Positions 51,587 through 63,616 of a stretch of DNA of 64,000 nucleotides are shown here, in pieces. The DNA is from Arachis hypogaea (taxonomy: Eukaryota; Streptophyta; Magnoliopsida; Fabales; Fabaceae): the NCBI RefSeq assembly GCF_003086295.3, contig NC_092042.1, positions 40,161,419 through 40,225,418 on the forward strand. The letters run 5' to 3'. Both the position numbers and the translations under genes were made by a program. Positions within the stretch are counted from its first letter, which is position 1. The number at the start of each line of letters is the position of its first letter. The notes beneath the pieces are model-generated. The model did no database searches. It saw nothing but the letters and a program-made list of their open reading frames with translations, and was not told where the DNA came from.

Positions 51587-54500
51587 ATGGCGGACAACCC
51601 CCACAACGATGACCGCGCTGCATCTGAACAAGTGGATGAAATTGACACCGGAGAACGACCGGACAGCCCTCTATCACCACGCACTCCAGGAGGAAACAAA
51701 CAGAATCTCCCAAAGACATCACTCCCAAACAAAGATCCACAAACTTCTGAAAAAGAGAAGAGCTCGGAAATTCTAGAAGCAGTCCGGGCACAACAAAACC
51801 GGCTGAAACAACTCGAAGAGGACATAAAAAAGCAGAAAGAAACTGAACAAGATCTGAGAAGGGAGACTCAAAAACGCAGAGAATTAGAAGAAAAACTGCG
51901 GAAAATAGAGGCCAACCTGAAAAACCGGACAGAACGCGGCACCACCCCCGAAGGCAACCATGATCCCTTCACGCAAGAGATCATGAAGGAGAAGGTACCG
52001 CGAAACTTCAAAGCCACCCGATATGGATCTCTACGACGGCACCACCGATCCAAGACACCACCTCAGCAACTTCAGAAGCAGAATGTACCTAGTCGACGCC
52101 TCCGACGCGATTCGGTGCAAAGCCTTCCCCACCACTCTCACCAAGTCAGCCATGAAGTGGTTCGACAACCTGCCACCAAGATCAATCACCAGCTTCGAAG
52201 ACCTAACCAAAAAATTCCTAACGAGGTTCTCCATCCAAAAGGACAAGACAAAACATGCCCCCAGTCTACTCGGGATCAAACAAGGTAACCAAGAAACTCT
52301 CCGAGAATACATGGAGCGATTCAACAAAGCCTGTCTGGACATACAACACTTGCCCACTGAAGCAGCCATCATGGGACTAGCAAACGGCCTAAAAGAGGGA
52401 CCGTTTAGCCAATCCCTATCCAAACGATACCCGACCTCCCTATACGAGGTGCAAGAGCGGGCAGAAAAATATATCAACATGGAGGAAACCTCCCAGCTAA
52501 GAGACTCTTCTAGGAAGGAATCAACCTACCCACTCCGAGATCGAGATCGGGAACAGAAGAAGAAAGAAGAACCCAACTCGGACAAGCCACGGAAGTACCA
52601 CAACTACACCCCCCTCCGAGTCTCCCTGGTAGACATCTACAGAGAGGTATGCCACACCGAAAAGATCCCACCGCCCCGACCGCTAAAACACAAGAGAGCG
52701 GGGAGAGATCGGTCCGAATACTGTGAATATCACAAGCTCTATGGTCATTCTACTAACGACTGCTACGACCTAAAAATGTTATAGAAAAGCTAGCCAGAGA
52801 AGGAAAAGTCGACAGATACATTGCAGAGAAAGGAGAAGAGACCAGGAAGAGAAGGCGGGGAGACAACGAAGATCGGGCCGAACAAACCCCACGAACCCCT
52901 GAAAGGCACGTTCACATGATAAATGGAGGTTTTGCAGGCGGAGGAACATCCAGATCCTCGCGAAAAAGACACCTCAAAGAAGTCTATCACGTCCGAGAAG
53001 ACAGTCCCCTGCCCGAATTACCTACTATCTCATTTACCCGAGAAGATGCTCAAGGGATAATACCCGGGCACGACGATCCAATGGTAATCACCATTATCCT
53101 AGCAAACGCCAACTTACATCGAACCCTGATTGACCAGGGAAGCTCAGCAGATATCCTGTTCAAAACGGCCTTCGACAAGCTCGGACTTGAAGAAAAAGAA
53201 CTAAAGGCCTATCCCACCGACCTATTTAGGCTAGGGGATACCCCGATCCATCCCTTAGGATACATATCGCTACACACTACCTTTGGAAAAGGTGAACAAT
53301 CTAAAACATTAAGCATCGACTACATTATAGTCGATGTCACTTCAGCATACAATGCCCTCATTGGGCGACCAACCCTAAACAGACTGGCAGCTATAGTCTC
53401 GACCCCACACCTCTGTATGAAGTTCCCTACCGCAAAAGGAATCGCTACCCTAAAAGGCGACCAAAAATTAGCGCGGCGATGCTACAACGAAAGCCTGAGC
53501 CTAAAAGGGAAAGAGGTCAACACAATAGAACTCGGACGAGTTCAAGCCCGAGAAGATCTTCGGCCACAACCAGAGGGAGAAACCGAAAAAGTCCAGATTG
53601 GGAACGCACCTGAAAAAATAACAAACATAGGAGCAAACCTCGAAGCAGGCCTAAAAGAGGAACTCATAACCCTCTTAAGGGAGAATTCCGACCTCTTCGC
53701 TTGGAAAGCCTCCGACATGCCAGGCATAAGCCCCGACCTGATGTGCCATAAGCTATCAGTATACCCGGGATCCAGACCTGTCCAGCAAAGACGCCGGAAG
53801 CTCGGACCCGAGCGCATGCAAGCAATAGAAGAACAAGTACAAGCACTGCTAGATGCAGGGTTCATTAGGGAAGTAAAATACCCCCTATGGCTCGCAAACG
53901 TGGTCCTGGTAAAAAAGCCCAACGGAAAATGGAGGATGTGCGTCGATTACACGGATCTCAACAAAGCCTGCCCCAAAGACCCATATCCACTACCAAACAT
54001 CGACGCCTTAGTAGACGCAGCCTCAGGCTACAGATATCTCTCCTTCATGGACGCATACTCGGGATACAATCAAATCCCGATGTACGGACCCGACCAAGAA
54101 AAGACCTCGTTCATAACCCCAAAGGCAAACTACTGCTACGTAGTAATGCCCTTCGGGCTGAAGAACGCAGGGGCAACCTACCAGAGGCTAATGAACAAAG
54201 TGTTCTCAGAGCACATCGGACTACAGCTGGAAGTGTACGTCGACGACATGCTGGTAAAGACACAAGAAGATAGAAACTTGCTGACCGACCTCACCAGTGT
54301 CTTCGGCACCCTCAGAAAACACAACATGAGACTTAACCCGACAAAGTGTACCTTCGCCGCAGAAGCCGGAAAGTTCTTAGGCTTCATGCTGACTCAAAGG
54401 GGCATCGAAGCGAACCCGGACAAATGCCAAGCGATACTCAATATGAAGAGCCCGACGTGTGTCAAAGAAGTACAACAACTGAATGGAAGGCTAGCCGCCC

Positions 54501-55984
54501 TATCAAGATTCTTGGCAGGATCAGCGATAAAATCACTACCTCTCTACTCACTCCTAAAGAAAGGGAAACCCTTCTCATGGACCCCGGAGTGCGAAAAAGC
54601 CTTTCAAGAATTCAAGGAATTCCTCGGGCAGCCACCAGTCCTAACCCGACCTTTAAAAGAAGAAGAACTCGTACTATACCTCTCGGTTGGAAATCGAGCA
54701 GTCGCTTCAGCGTTAATACGAGAAAATAACCAAGGACAACACCCCATATACTTTGTAAGCAAGGCACTACAAGGGGCCGAATTAAACTATCAGAAAATAG
54801 AAAAATTCGCCTACGCCCTAGTGTTCACAGCTCGGAGGCTCCGTCCCTACTTTCAAGCCCACACCATCAAAATCCGAACAAACCAACCCATGAGACACAT
54901 CCTGCAAAAAACAGACCTGGCAGGACGAATACTACAATGTGCGGTGGAACTGTCCGAGTTCGACCTCCACTATGAAGCCCGAACTGCCATAAAATCTCAG
55001 TATCTAGCCGACTTCATCGCAGAATACACTGAGACCCCTGGAACCCCACTCTCATGGAACCTGTATGTCGACGGGTCCTCAAACAAAACAGGAAGCGGAG
55101 CCGGGGTTATACTCGAAAGCGACCAAGGAACGCGGATAGAACTATCCCTAAAATTCGAGTTCCAGGCTTCGAACAACCAAGCCGAATACGAGGCCCTACT
55201 AACAGGTCTAAAGCTAGCCGAAGAGGTCGGAGCCCAGAGAATCACGATCTTCAGTGACTCCCAGGTCGTCACATCGCAAGTAAATGGAAGCTACCAGGCC
55301 AAAGACCCAACTATGAAAAAATACCTGGACCAAACACAGGCACAATTACGCCACTTTTCAGAAATACAGATCCAGCACATACCTCGGGAACAAAACGCCC
55401 GGGCAGATGCCCTCTCAAAACTCGCCAGCACCAAGCCCGGAGGCAACAACAGAAGTCTCCTCCAGGAAACCTTACAATCTCCCTCCGTGCTAAGAGAGGA
55501 AGAAACGCTAAATATATCCAACCAACAGCAGGGATGGATGACCCCCATACTCAACTACCTGAAGTCGGGAACTCTCCCCGCCGAAAGAAAGGAAGCTAAA
55601 AGACTCACGAAAGACGCCCAGAATTATACACTAATTCACGACGTATTATACAGAAGAGGATTCTCAAACCCCCTCCTTAGGTGCGTCCCGACCTCAGAAA
55701 CAAAGAGCGTCCTCGAAGAAGTCCACGGAGGGATGTGGGGAAACCATCTCGGAGCTCGGGCATTATCCAAAAAAGTAGTCCGAGCCGGGTTCTACTGGCC
55801 GACCTTGCAAAGAGACGCAACGGAATTTGTGAAAATATGCCCCCCTGCCAAAAACACGCCAATTTTCACAAGGCACCACCCGAAGACCTTATCAGCATCA
55901 CCGCACCATGGCCCTTCGCCAAATGGGGACTTGACCTACTCGGCCCGTTCCCCCAAGGACCGGGGCAAGTCAAATACCTCATAG
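51587..55984 (+). CDS. gag-pol: gag-pro-RT-RNase H polyprotein of element H, two compensating indels in gag
   Basis: Start ATG 51587 (MADNPHND). One extra base near 52011 (CAAAGCCACC versus CAAACCACC in A) shifts the gag frame, and one missing A near 52773 (CTAAAAATG versus CTAAAAAATG) restores it. From 52916 the frame is open for 1022 codons through protease (LIDQGSSADILF), RT (YVDD near 54237), degenerate Ty3-type RNase H, archaeal-type RNase H (YVDGSSN, AEYEALL, FSDSQ, RADALSK) and the first half of the integrase finger. It lacks the frameshift that A has near 13655. The enzymes look intact; the gag breaks may be real or sequencing errors. Confidence 0.8.
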
Positions 55985-56769
55985 TAGGGGTCGACTACTT
56001 CACAAAGTGGATCGAAGCTGAACCCTTAGCCACCATTACGGCTCAGAAAAGTCGTAAATTCCTATACAAAAACATTGTCACAAGGTTCGGAGTCCCCTAC
56101 TCCATCACAACAGACAATGGAACACAGTTCACGGACACAAGTTTTCAGAACTTGTTGGCCGAACTAAAAATTAAACAGCAATTCACCTCAGTCGAGCACC
56201 CACAAGCCAATGGACAAGCAGAGGCTGCGAATAAAGTCATCTTGGCCGGGTTAAAACGAAGACTCCAAGAGGCCAAAGGGGCATGGGCCGAGGAGCTCCC
56301 CCAGGTACTATGGGCATATCGGACAACTCCACACTCTACAACGGGAGAATCGCCATTCCGACTAGCTTACGGGATGGAGGCAATGATTCCTATCGAAATA
56401 GATGAAGGGTCACCCAGAGTCATCTTCTACAGCGAAGAAGGTAACCCGCAGGCACAAAGGGAAGAACTCGACCTCCTCCCCGAGGTCCGAGAAAGAGCCC
56501 GGATCCGAGAAGAAGCCTTAAAACGGCGAACGGCCCTCAGATACAATCAGAAAGTAATAAAGCGAAACTTCTCCATTCACGACCTGATTCTAATCCGAAA
56601 TGACATCGGAACACAAAAGTCGGGAGAAGGAAAGCTAGCTGCAAATTGGAAAGGACCCTACAAGGTAACAGAAGTCTTAGGGACAGGCTATTACAAAATA
56701 TCCGACCTAGAAGGCAATGAGCTACCCAGGGCCTGGCACGCCTGTAATCTAAGACGGTACTACAGCTAG
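55840..56769 (+). CDS. gag-pol: Integrase core and C-terminus of element H (-1 frame)
   Basis: Follows the preceding frame after a -1 change at C-CCC-CCT (55840-55846). Contains KWGLDLLGPFP, TDNGTQF and HPQANGQAEAANK (D, D, E), LWAYRTTPHSTTGESPF and the NWKGPYKVTEV C-terminal segment, with stop at 56769. The open frame extends upstream as far as 55681 but is out of frame with the finger's His residues. Same arrangement as A and I. Confidence 0.75.
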   Translation, partial: PPCQKHANFHKAPPEDLISITAPWPFAKWGLDLLGPFPQGPGQVKYLIVGVDYFTKWIEAEPLATITAQKSRKFLYKNIVTRFGVPYSITTDNGTQFTDTSFQNLLAELKIKQQFTSVEHPQANGQAEAANKVILAGLKRRLQEAKGAWAEELPQVLWAYRTTPHSTTGESPFRLAYGMEAMIPIEIDEGSPRVIFYSEEGNPQAQREELDLLPEVRERARIREEALKRRTALRYNQKVIKRNFSIHDLILIRNDIGTQKSGEGKLAANWKGPYKVTEVLGTGYYKISDLEGNELPRAWHACNLRRYYS

Positions 56770-57531
56770 AAAAATTTAACCCGAGGTGTACTCTTTTTCC
56801 CTACAGGGGTTTTTTAATGAGACACCCGGTCAAGTAAAGGCACCCGACCTAGTCAAGGGTAAACACTCTGTAAATATTCTTTCTTTTTTAATACTAATCA
56901 AATTTTTCTATTTTCTTCTTCCTCATGATGAAACAAATCCTAGAAAGTACCCCGCCAAGGCGCATTAATTTATGCTCGGCAAAACGCAAAAAATCATTTG
57001 CCAAGAGACCACACAAGGTCGGCAAAGATAAAGCGACGAGGTTCAAATTAATGTGAGAAGTTATAAAGCAACTCTGAAAAAGGCTCAAAAAGCCAAATAA
57101 AAAGAGATTACAAAAATAACTTAAAAGGCCGACCAATGACAAGGTCGGACCCAACAAAGGGAGGTACTCGAACGCCCGAGGTCCGAGAAAAAAGCCCGGA
57201 TCCAAGAAAGAAGCCTTAAAACGGCGAAAGCAAAGATTTCGAAAACGCTTACTAAAAAGTTGCTATACAAAAACAACTAAAAAGTACAAGCGAAAAAACG
57301 AAATCAAAGGAAGGGGTAAAACAAAAGTTTCAAGCGCTAGCTAAAAGGTTGTTATCCAAAAACAACTAAAAAGCATAAAAGCGGAAACAAAAAGTCAAAA
57401 CGCAACACCGCATAATAAGCTAAAAAGTTACTACAAGTAGCTAATAGCAAAAAGGCGTCCAAAGCGTTCACAGAAACCATCCAAAAACAAAAAGAGCCCA
57501 CAGGCCGGGCAAAAAACCAAAAATAAAAAGA
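56770..57531 (+). other. Spacer between integrase and antisense gene in H
   Basis: A-rich noncoding sequence matching 14934-15690 of A with small indels. No gene seen. Confidence 0.55.
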
Positions 57532-59435
57532 TTACAGAGGATCAAGGTCCTTTCCGGACTCCACATCAACAGAAGGCTGCGGAGGAAACATGGAAATCGG
57601 GACCGCATTGACGGCACCGTCATCCCGGTTTAAAATCTCCACACCAGATCCATCCAAAGGTGAGGTCGGGTTCGCCACCGGAACTTTGGGGTCGGACATC
57701 GGAACCTCATCCTCGTTGGGAGCAGGAACAATCTTTCCCTCGACAACAACGTTATCCGTACTAAATAAACTCAGATCCAGGTCAGGAGCAAGAACCCGGA
57801 CCTGAGCCTTCAAATTTTCAAACATAGCATCCATACCCTTAGCCACATGACCTTCTAGCTCGTAAAAATCATCCTGAGCGGATTGCAACTTCTCCTTTGT
57901 CTCCACAAGCTCGGCATATATCCGAGTATAATTCTCCGTCGCCGCCTTCGCCATCTCCTCAGATGCTTTCGCTGCCGCCACAGCCGCGGTAGCTTTAGCT
58001 TTCTCCTTTTCCAAAGATGCCTCCAGCTCAGTAATCCTAGCAGCTTTCAGCTCACTAATCTTCTCAAACTCAGACTGAGCCTTCTCAAGTCGGGAGCTGG
58101 TCGCACCAATGGGGGATTTCTTGAACTCCCGGGCAATAGCGGCATGAAGACTAGCCATCCGGACACAACTCCGCGCCATATACTGAAAATGATGCTCCAT
58201 AGACACATCATCAGTAGAAATAAAGGTCTGAGGGAGAATATGCTGTTCAATCCAACCAAGAGCATCAAAATCCTTGTCATTAAAACCCGCAAGCTCTTGA
58301 GAGGTCTTCTGTTTCTTGGGAGGAGGACCCGAGGACGAAGGCGGAGAAGAGGTAGCAGGCCCAGAGGTCGGGGGATCTTGATTTATAGCTCGGAACTGGG
58401 GAGTCGGAATAGTCTTCGACCGAGTAGTGGCACCCACAGTAGTCTTCTTCGGAGAAGATCGGGCAGAAGCCTCCCCAGCCTCGATATTTCGAGCAGCCAC
58501 AGACTTCTTCGTCCGACGAAGGAACTTCATGGAATCCGCCTGAGAAGACATCTCTGCAGAAATAAAAGAAAAAGGATTACCACAACAGAAATTCCACCAA
58601 AACAAGGAAAACCAAAATACTAAAAAAGATGAATCTCTGAGAGGTCGGGAACTACCTAACTCGGAACGGAGAAGGCTTGGATCTCCCAACATTTTCTTCG
58701 TGTCCAAGTGAGGTGCCCGACCCCATAAACTGCTCACCACACCCACAAAAGCCTGCTCCACCTCATCTAGACTCTCAAAGGTATACTTAACAGACACTAC
58801 ATTCTCCTGCCAATAAAGAGGAAAGAAGGCTCCCCACTCTCATCTAGAAAGAAAGGTCGGACGTCTCCAGCAGCCCGGACCTTGAAATAAAAGTTCTTAA
58901 AATCATGAAAGGACTCATCATACAAGGTACAAAACTTCCTCCCCTGGTTAGCTCTAAAAGAGACCCAAGATACCTTCCCTCCACCCGACCCCGGCTTCGT
59001 CAACACAAACAAATAGGAAAAAAGAGAAAGAGGGAGAGACGCCCAAAAACTGACACAAAAGTTGAAACAGCTTTAAAAACGCCCAAGAATTTGGATGGAG
59101 CTGCGTAGGGCAAGGTTACAAGACCATAACACCTCGGACTCCAGATCGGTAAAGGGAAGTCGGACACTCAGCTTAGAGAAAAAACAATCGTAAGCATAAA
59201 AGAAGAGCTTCTCGGAACTATCTAAAGGCGGGAAGCACACTCTCTCCTCAGGATTCCGGGCCACTAGTTCGTAATCCCTCTCAGACTCCCTATTCCCACA
59301 TATGCTACAGTGCCTACGGAACCTAGCTAAATACTCAGAATCTACCACAGAAGGGACTCTTAGAGGATGAGGGTCTACCCAACCAAGACCACATGGAATC
59401 TTAGTCGACATCGCTTGAAGAACCTTTCGAGACAT
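57532..59435 (-). pseudogene. Antisense gene of element H (two coding exons, exon 1 broken)
   Basis: Exon 1 from ATG 59435 to 58656, intron 58655-58554 (GTAGTTCC...TTTATTTCTGCAG), exon 2 58553-57532. Here the CAG acceptor joins exon 1 to exon 2 in frame. A 5' UTR intron (59721-59447) is about 135 bp longer than in A. Exon 1 has breaks near 59250 and 59105 and a stop near 58816. Exon 2 is intact, with the same S/P/K-rich N-terminus, coiled coil and acidic tail as A. Unspliced RNA is also open across the intron. Function unknown. Confidence 0.55.
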
Positions 59436-59721
59436 AAAATTTTTACCTACAAAGAAGAATACAGCAGCAAGCAAAAATCACATAAAGAAGACAGCAAAAA
59501 CCCATTCAGCAAAGCAAGAAACAAAAACCCCACGAAGAAAACGCGGCAACCCGGAACAAAAATACCGGAGAACAAAAAAGAGCCCCCCCCATATACAAAC
59601 AACAAGCAATGGCGGCGCCTCTTTTCGGGGCAACCCAGGCATAAAGAAAAAGAAAACAAACAAGAGCCACACAAAGAACAGAAGCATATGCGCACAAAAA
59701 AAAGAAAAACATGGAACGAAC

Positions 59722-60039
59722 CTGGAAGAAAGAAACGAAGACGACAAGCTCCGAAGCAAGGAGAACGAAACGACGGCGCAGAAGGAACCCCAGAAAGACA
59801 CACGGAGAGATTCGGGGAAGCAGAGCAAAGAGAAAGAAGAAGCAGTGCTCGGAAAAGATAAAACGAAAACGCAGAAAAAGGAGGAAAGGGGCAAATAAAT
59901 AAAGCCTTCACAGAGCCCGAACGGAAATCGAGGAAAAACGGTAAAATGCAATAAATGCAGGAACGACCATTTTTGAATTTTGAAAAACTACTATGCCCGA
60001 GCTCGACCTCCCAAAAAGGACGAACTCGGGCAGGGGCAC
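59722..60039. other. Antisense leader and PPT region of H
   Basis: Equivalent to 17755-18078 of A: pyrimidine-rich antisense leader, then the hairpin TGCCCGAGCTCG / CGAACTCGGGCA and GGGCAGGGGCAC just before the LTR. Confidence 0.5.
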
Positions 60040-60485
60040 TGTTCATACCCTGACCGAGCTCCTCCAACTCGGCACATTCATAAAGGTCCGACCTCGCCCT
60101 AAGGCTCACACCTACAGGTCGGACCTCGGACAAATAAAGCAAGGAAGGCCCATCAAAAGGAACGCAGCCCAAAACCTAAAGGCCGAAAAGGCCTAGAAAA
60201 GGCGGTTCCACAAAGATAGAGATAAAACTCCCAAGATAAGATAAGATAAGAATATCTTATCCAGGGAAGATCACGGCCAACTACTATAAATACACTGGAG
60301 CACCCAGGTATGGCAATCATCCCACATTCTACACATATCTGCTTGGACCCATGCTAACTTAAGCATCGGAGTGTCATTGCAGGTACAACCACCAACCACT
60401 TCGCATATCAAGCTCGGGTCCCTGAACCCCCACCTCGGGCCTCTCCAGACGACCGAGCTACACGTTTCAGGTAACCCTCGGAACA
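60040..60485 (+). repeat. 3' LTR of element H (446 bp)
   Basis: Identical to the 5' LTR except for one fewer base in three homopolymers (AAAA to AAA near 60084, AAA to AA near 60233, C6 to C5 near 60427). Confidence 0.9.
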
Positions 60486-60823
60486 ACATCTATGGCTTCT
60501 TCAATGGTTTTCTTCTTGTTTAAAGAGCCTATTGATGAATGATCCACAACCTTCTTTGACTCATAGGAAAGACCTTCATAGAAGATGTGAAGTTGAACAC
60601 ACTCATTAAACATCTCTGGTGGGCATCTCCTTGTTAGATCCTTGAACCTTTCCCAAGCTTCATAAAGTGTCTCCCCATCTTGCTGTCTGAACATCTGCAC
60701 TTCAGTTCTCAGTCTATTGATCGTTGTGGGGGTAAAACCTTACCAAAAACTTGTTCATTACCTCTTCCCAATTGGTCAAGCTCTCCTTTGGAAAGGATTC
60801 AAGCCACTTGGATGCCTTGTCCC
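60486..60823 (-). pseudogene. gag-pro: gag core of element G, 5' fragment
   Basis: Minus-strand gag: WLESFPKESLTNWEEVMNKF next to the gap, then FRQQDGETLYEAWERFKDL and CVQLHIFYEGLSYESKKVVD, running into TSD ACATC. One frame break occurs near 60715. It joins 51096 once H is removed. The N-terminus and 5' LTR of G are beyond the gap. Confidence 0.75.
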
Positions 60824-61823
60824 NNNNNNNNNNNNNNNNNNNNNNNNNNNNNNNNNNNNNNNNNNNNNNNNNNNNNNNNNNNNNNNNNNNNNNNNNNNNN
60901 NNNNNNNNNNNNNNNNNNNNNNNNNNNNNNNNNNNNNNNNNNNNNNNNNNNNNNNNNNNNNNNNNNNNNNNNNNNNNNNNNNNNNNNNNNNNNNNNNNNN
61001 NNNNNNNNNNNNNNNNNNNNNNNNNNNNNNNNNNNNNNNNNNNNNNNNNNNNNNNNNNNNNNNNNNNNNNNNNNNNNNNNNNNNNNNNNNNNNNNNNNNN
61101 NNNNNNNNNNNNNNNNNNNNNNNNNNNNNNNNNNNNNNNNNNNNNNNNNNNNNNNNNNNNNNNNNNNNNNNNNNNNNNNNNNNNNNNNNNNNNNNNNNNN
61201 NNNNNNNNNNNNNNNNNNNNNNNNNNNNNNNNNNNNNNNNNNNNNNNNNNNNNNNNNNNNNNNNNNNNNNNNNNNNNNNNNNNNNNNNNNNNNNNNNNNN
61301 NNNNNNNNNNNNNNNNNNNNNNNNNNNNNNNNNNNNNNNNNNNNNNNNNNNNNNNNNNNNNNNNNNNNNNNNNNNNNNNNNNNNNNNNNNNNNNNNNNNN
61401 NNNNNNNNNNNNNNNNNNNNNNNNNNNNNNNNNNNNNNNNNNNNNNNNNNNNNNNNNNNNNNNNNNNNNNNNNNNNNNNNNNNNNNNNNNNNNNNNNNNN
61501 NNNNNNNNNNNNNNNNNNNNNNNNNNNNNNNNNNNNNNNNNNNNNNNNNNNNNNNNNNNNNNNNNNNNNNNNNNNNNNNNNNNNNNNNNNNNNNNNNNNN
61601 NNNNNNNNNNNNNNNNNNNNNNNNNNNNNNNNNNNNNNNNNNNNNNNNNNNNNNNNNNNNNNNNNNNNNNNNNNNNNNNNNNNNNNNNNNNNNNNNNNNN
61701 NNNNNNNNNNNNNNNNNNNNNNNNNNNNNNNNNNNNNNNNNNNNNNNNNNNNNNNNNNNNNNNNNNNNNNNNNNNNNNNNNNNNNNNNNNNNNNNNNNNN
61801 NNNNNNNNNNNNNNNNNNNNNNN
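60824..61823. other. Assembly gap, exactly 1000 N
   Basis: Placeholder of unknown true length. Left of it is G (minus), right of it element I (plus). Confidence 0.95.
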
Positions 61824-62863
61824 AGAAGTCCACGGAGGCATGTGTGGGAACCATCTCGGAGCTCGGGCATTATCCAAAAAAGTAGTCCGAGCCGGGTTCT
61901 ACTGGCCGACCTTCAAAGAGACGCAACGGAATTTGTGAAAATATGCCCCCCTGCCAAAAACACGCCAATTTCACAAGGCACCACCGAAGACCTTATCAGC
62001 ATCACCGCACCATGGCCCTTCGCCAAATGGGGACTTGACCTACTCGGCCCGTTCCCCCAAGGACCGGGCAAGTCAAATACCTCATAGTAGGGGTCGACTA
62101 CTTCACAAAGTGGATCGAAGCTGAACCATTAGCCACCATTACGGCTCAGAAAAGCGAAATTCCTATAAAAAACATTGTCACAAGGTTCGGAGTCCCCTAC
62201 TCCATCACAACAGACAATGGAACACAGTTCACGGACACAAGTTTTCAGAACTTGTGGCCGAACTAAAAATAAACAGCAATTCACCTCAGTCGAGCACCCA
62301 CAAGCCAATGGACAAGCAGAGGCGCAAATAAAGTCATCTTGGCCGGGTTAAAACGAAGACTCCAAGAGGCCAAAGGGGCATGGGCCGAGGAGCTCCCCCA
62401 GGTACTATGGGCATATCGGACAACTCCACACTCTACAACGGGAGAATCGCCATTCCGACTAGCTTACGGGATGGAGGCAATGATTCCTATCGAAATAGAT
62501 GAAGGGTCACCCAGAGTCATCTTCTACACGAAGAAGGTAACCCGCAGGCACAAAGGAAGAACTCGACCTCCTCCCCGAGGTCCGAGAAAGAGCCCGGATC
62601 CGAGAAGAAGCCTTAAAACGGCGAACGGCCCTCAGATACAATCAGAAAGTAATAAAGCGAAACTTCTCCATTCACGACCTGATTCTAATCCGAAATGACA
62701 TCGGAACACAAAAGTCGGGAGAAGGAAAGCTAGCTGCAAATTGGAAAGGACCCTACAAGGTAACAGAAGTCTTAGGGACAGGCTATTACAAAATATCCGA
62801 CCTAGAAGGCAATGAGCTACCAGGGCCTGGCATGCCTGTAATCTAAGACGGTACTACAGCTAG
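61824..62863 (+). pseudogene. gag-pol: Integrase of element I, frame-broken
   Basis: Same motifs as A and H in changing frames: VHGGMCGNH, KWGLDLLGPF, TDNGTQF, QANGQAEA (broken by GGCGCAAAT), LWAYRTTPHSTTGESPF. Single-base losses near 61914, 61970, 61985, 62068, 62155, 62254, 62324 and 62529. The C6 run is again present (61946-61951). The stop is near 62863. The density of one-base losses next to the gap suggests uncorrected reads. Confidence 0.7.
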
Positions 62864-62866
62864 AAA

Positions 62867-63616
62867 AATTTAACCCGAGGTGTACTCTTTTTCCCTACAG
62901 GGGTTTTTTAATGAGACACCCGGTCAAGTAAGGCACCCGACCTAGTCAAGGGTAAACACTCTGTAAATATTCTTTCTTTTTTAATACTAATCAAATTTTT
63001 CTATTTTCTTCTTCCTCATGATGAAACAAATCCTAGAAAGTACCCCCCAAGGCGCATTAATTTATGCTCGGCAAAACGCAAAAAATCATTTGCCAAGAGA
63101 CCACACAAGGTCGGCAAAGATAAAGCGACGAGGTTCAAATTAATGTGAGAAGTTATAAAGCAACTCTGAAAAGGCTCAAAAAGCCAAATAAAAAGAGATT
63201 ACAAAAATAACTTAAAAGGCCGACCAAGACAAGGTCGGACCCAACAAAGGGAGGTACTCGAACGCCCGAGGTCCGAGAAAAAGCCCGGATCCAAGAAAGA
63301 AGCCTTAAAACGGCGAAAGCAAAGATTTCGAAAACGCTTACTAAAAAGTTGCTATACAAAAACAACTAAAAAGTACAAGCGAAAAAACGAAATCAAAGGA
63401 AGGGTAAAACAAAGTTTCAAGCGCTAGCTAAAAGGTTGTTATCCAAAAACAACTAAAAAGCATAAAAGCGGAAACAAAAAGTCAAAACGCAACACCGCAT
63501 AATAAGCTAAAAAGTTACTACAAGTAGCTAATAGCAAAAAGGCGTCCAAAGCGTTCACAGAAACCATCCAAAACAAAAGAGCCCACAGGCCGGGCAAAAA
63601 ACCAAAAATAAAAAGA
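62867..63616 (+). other. Spacer between integrase and antisense gene in I
   Basis: Matches 56770-57531 of H with single-base losses. No gene seen. Confidence 0.5.

Larger units (their letters stand above)
51097..60485 (+). mobile_element. Element H, Tat-like, youngest complete insertion (TSD ACATC)
   Basis: A 9.39 kb plus-strand element flanked by ACATC at 51092-51096 and 60486-60490. LTR 51097-51545, PBS 51547-51564, gag-pol 51587-56769, spacer, antisense gene 59435-57532, PPT, LTR 60040-60485. The LTRs show no substitutions, only three one-base homopolymer length differences. Inserted into the gag of G. Confidence 0.9.
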
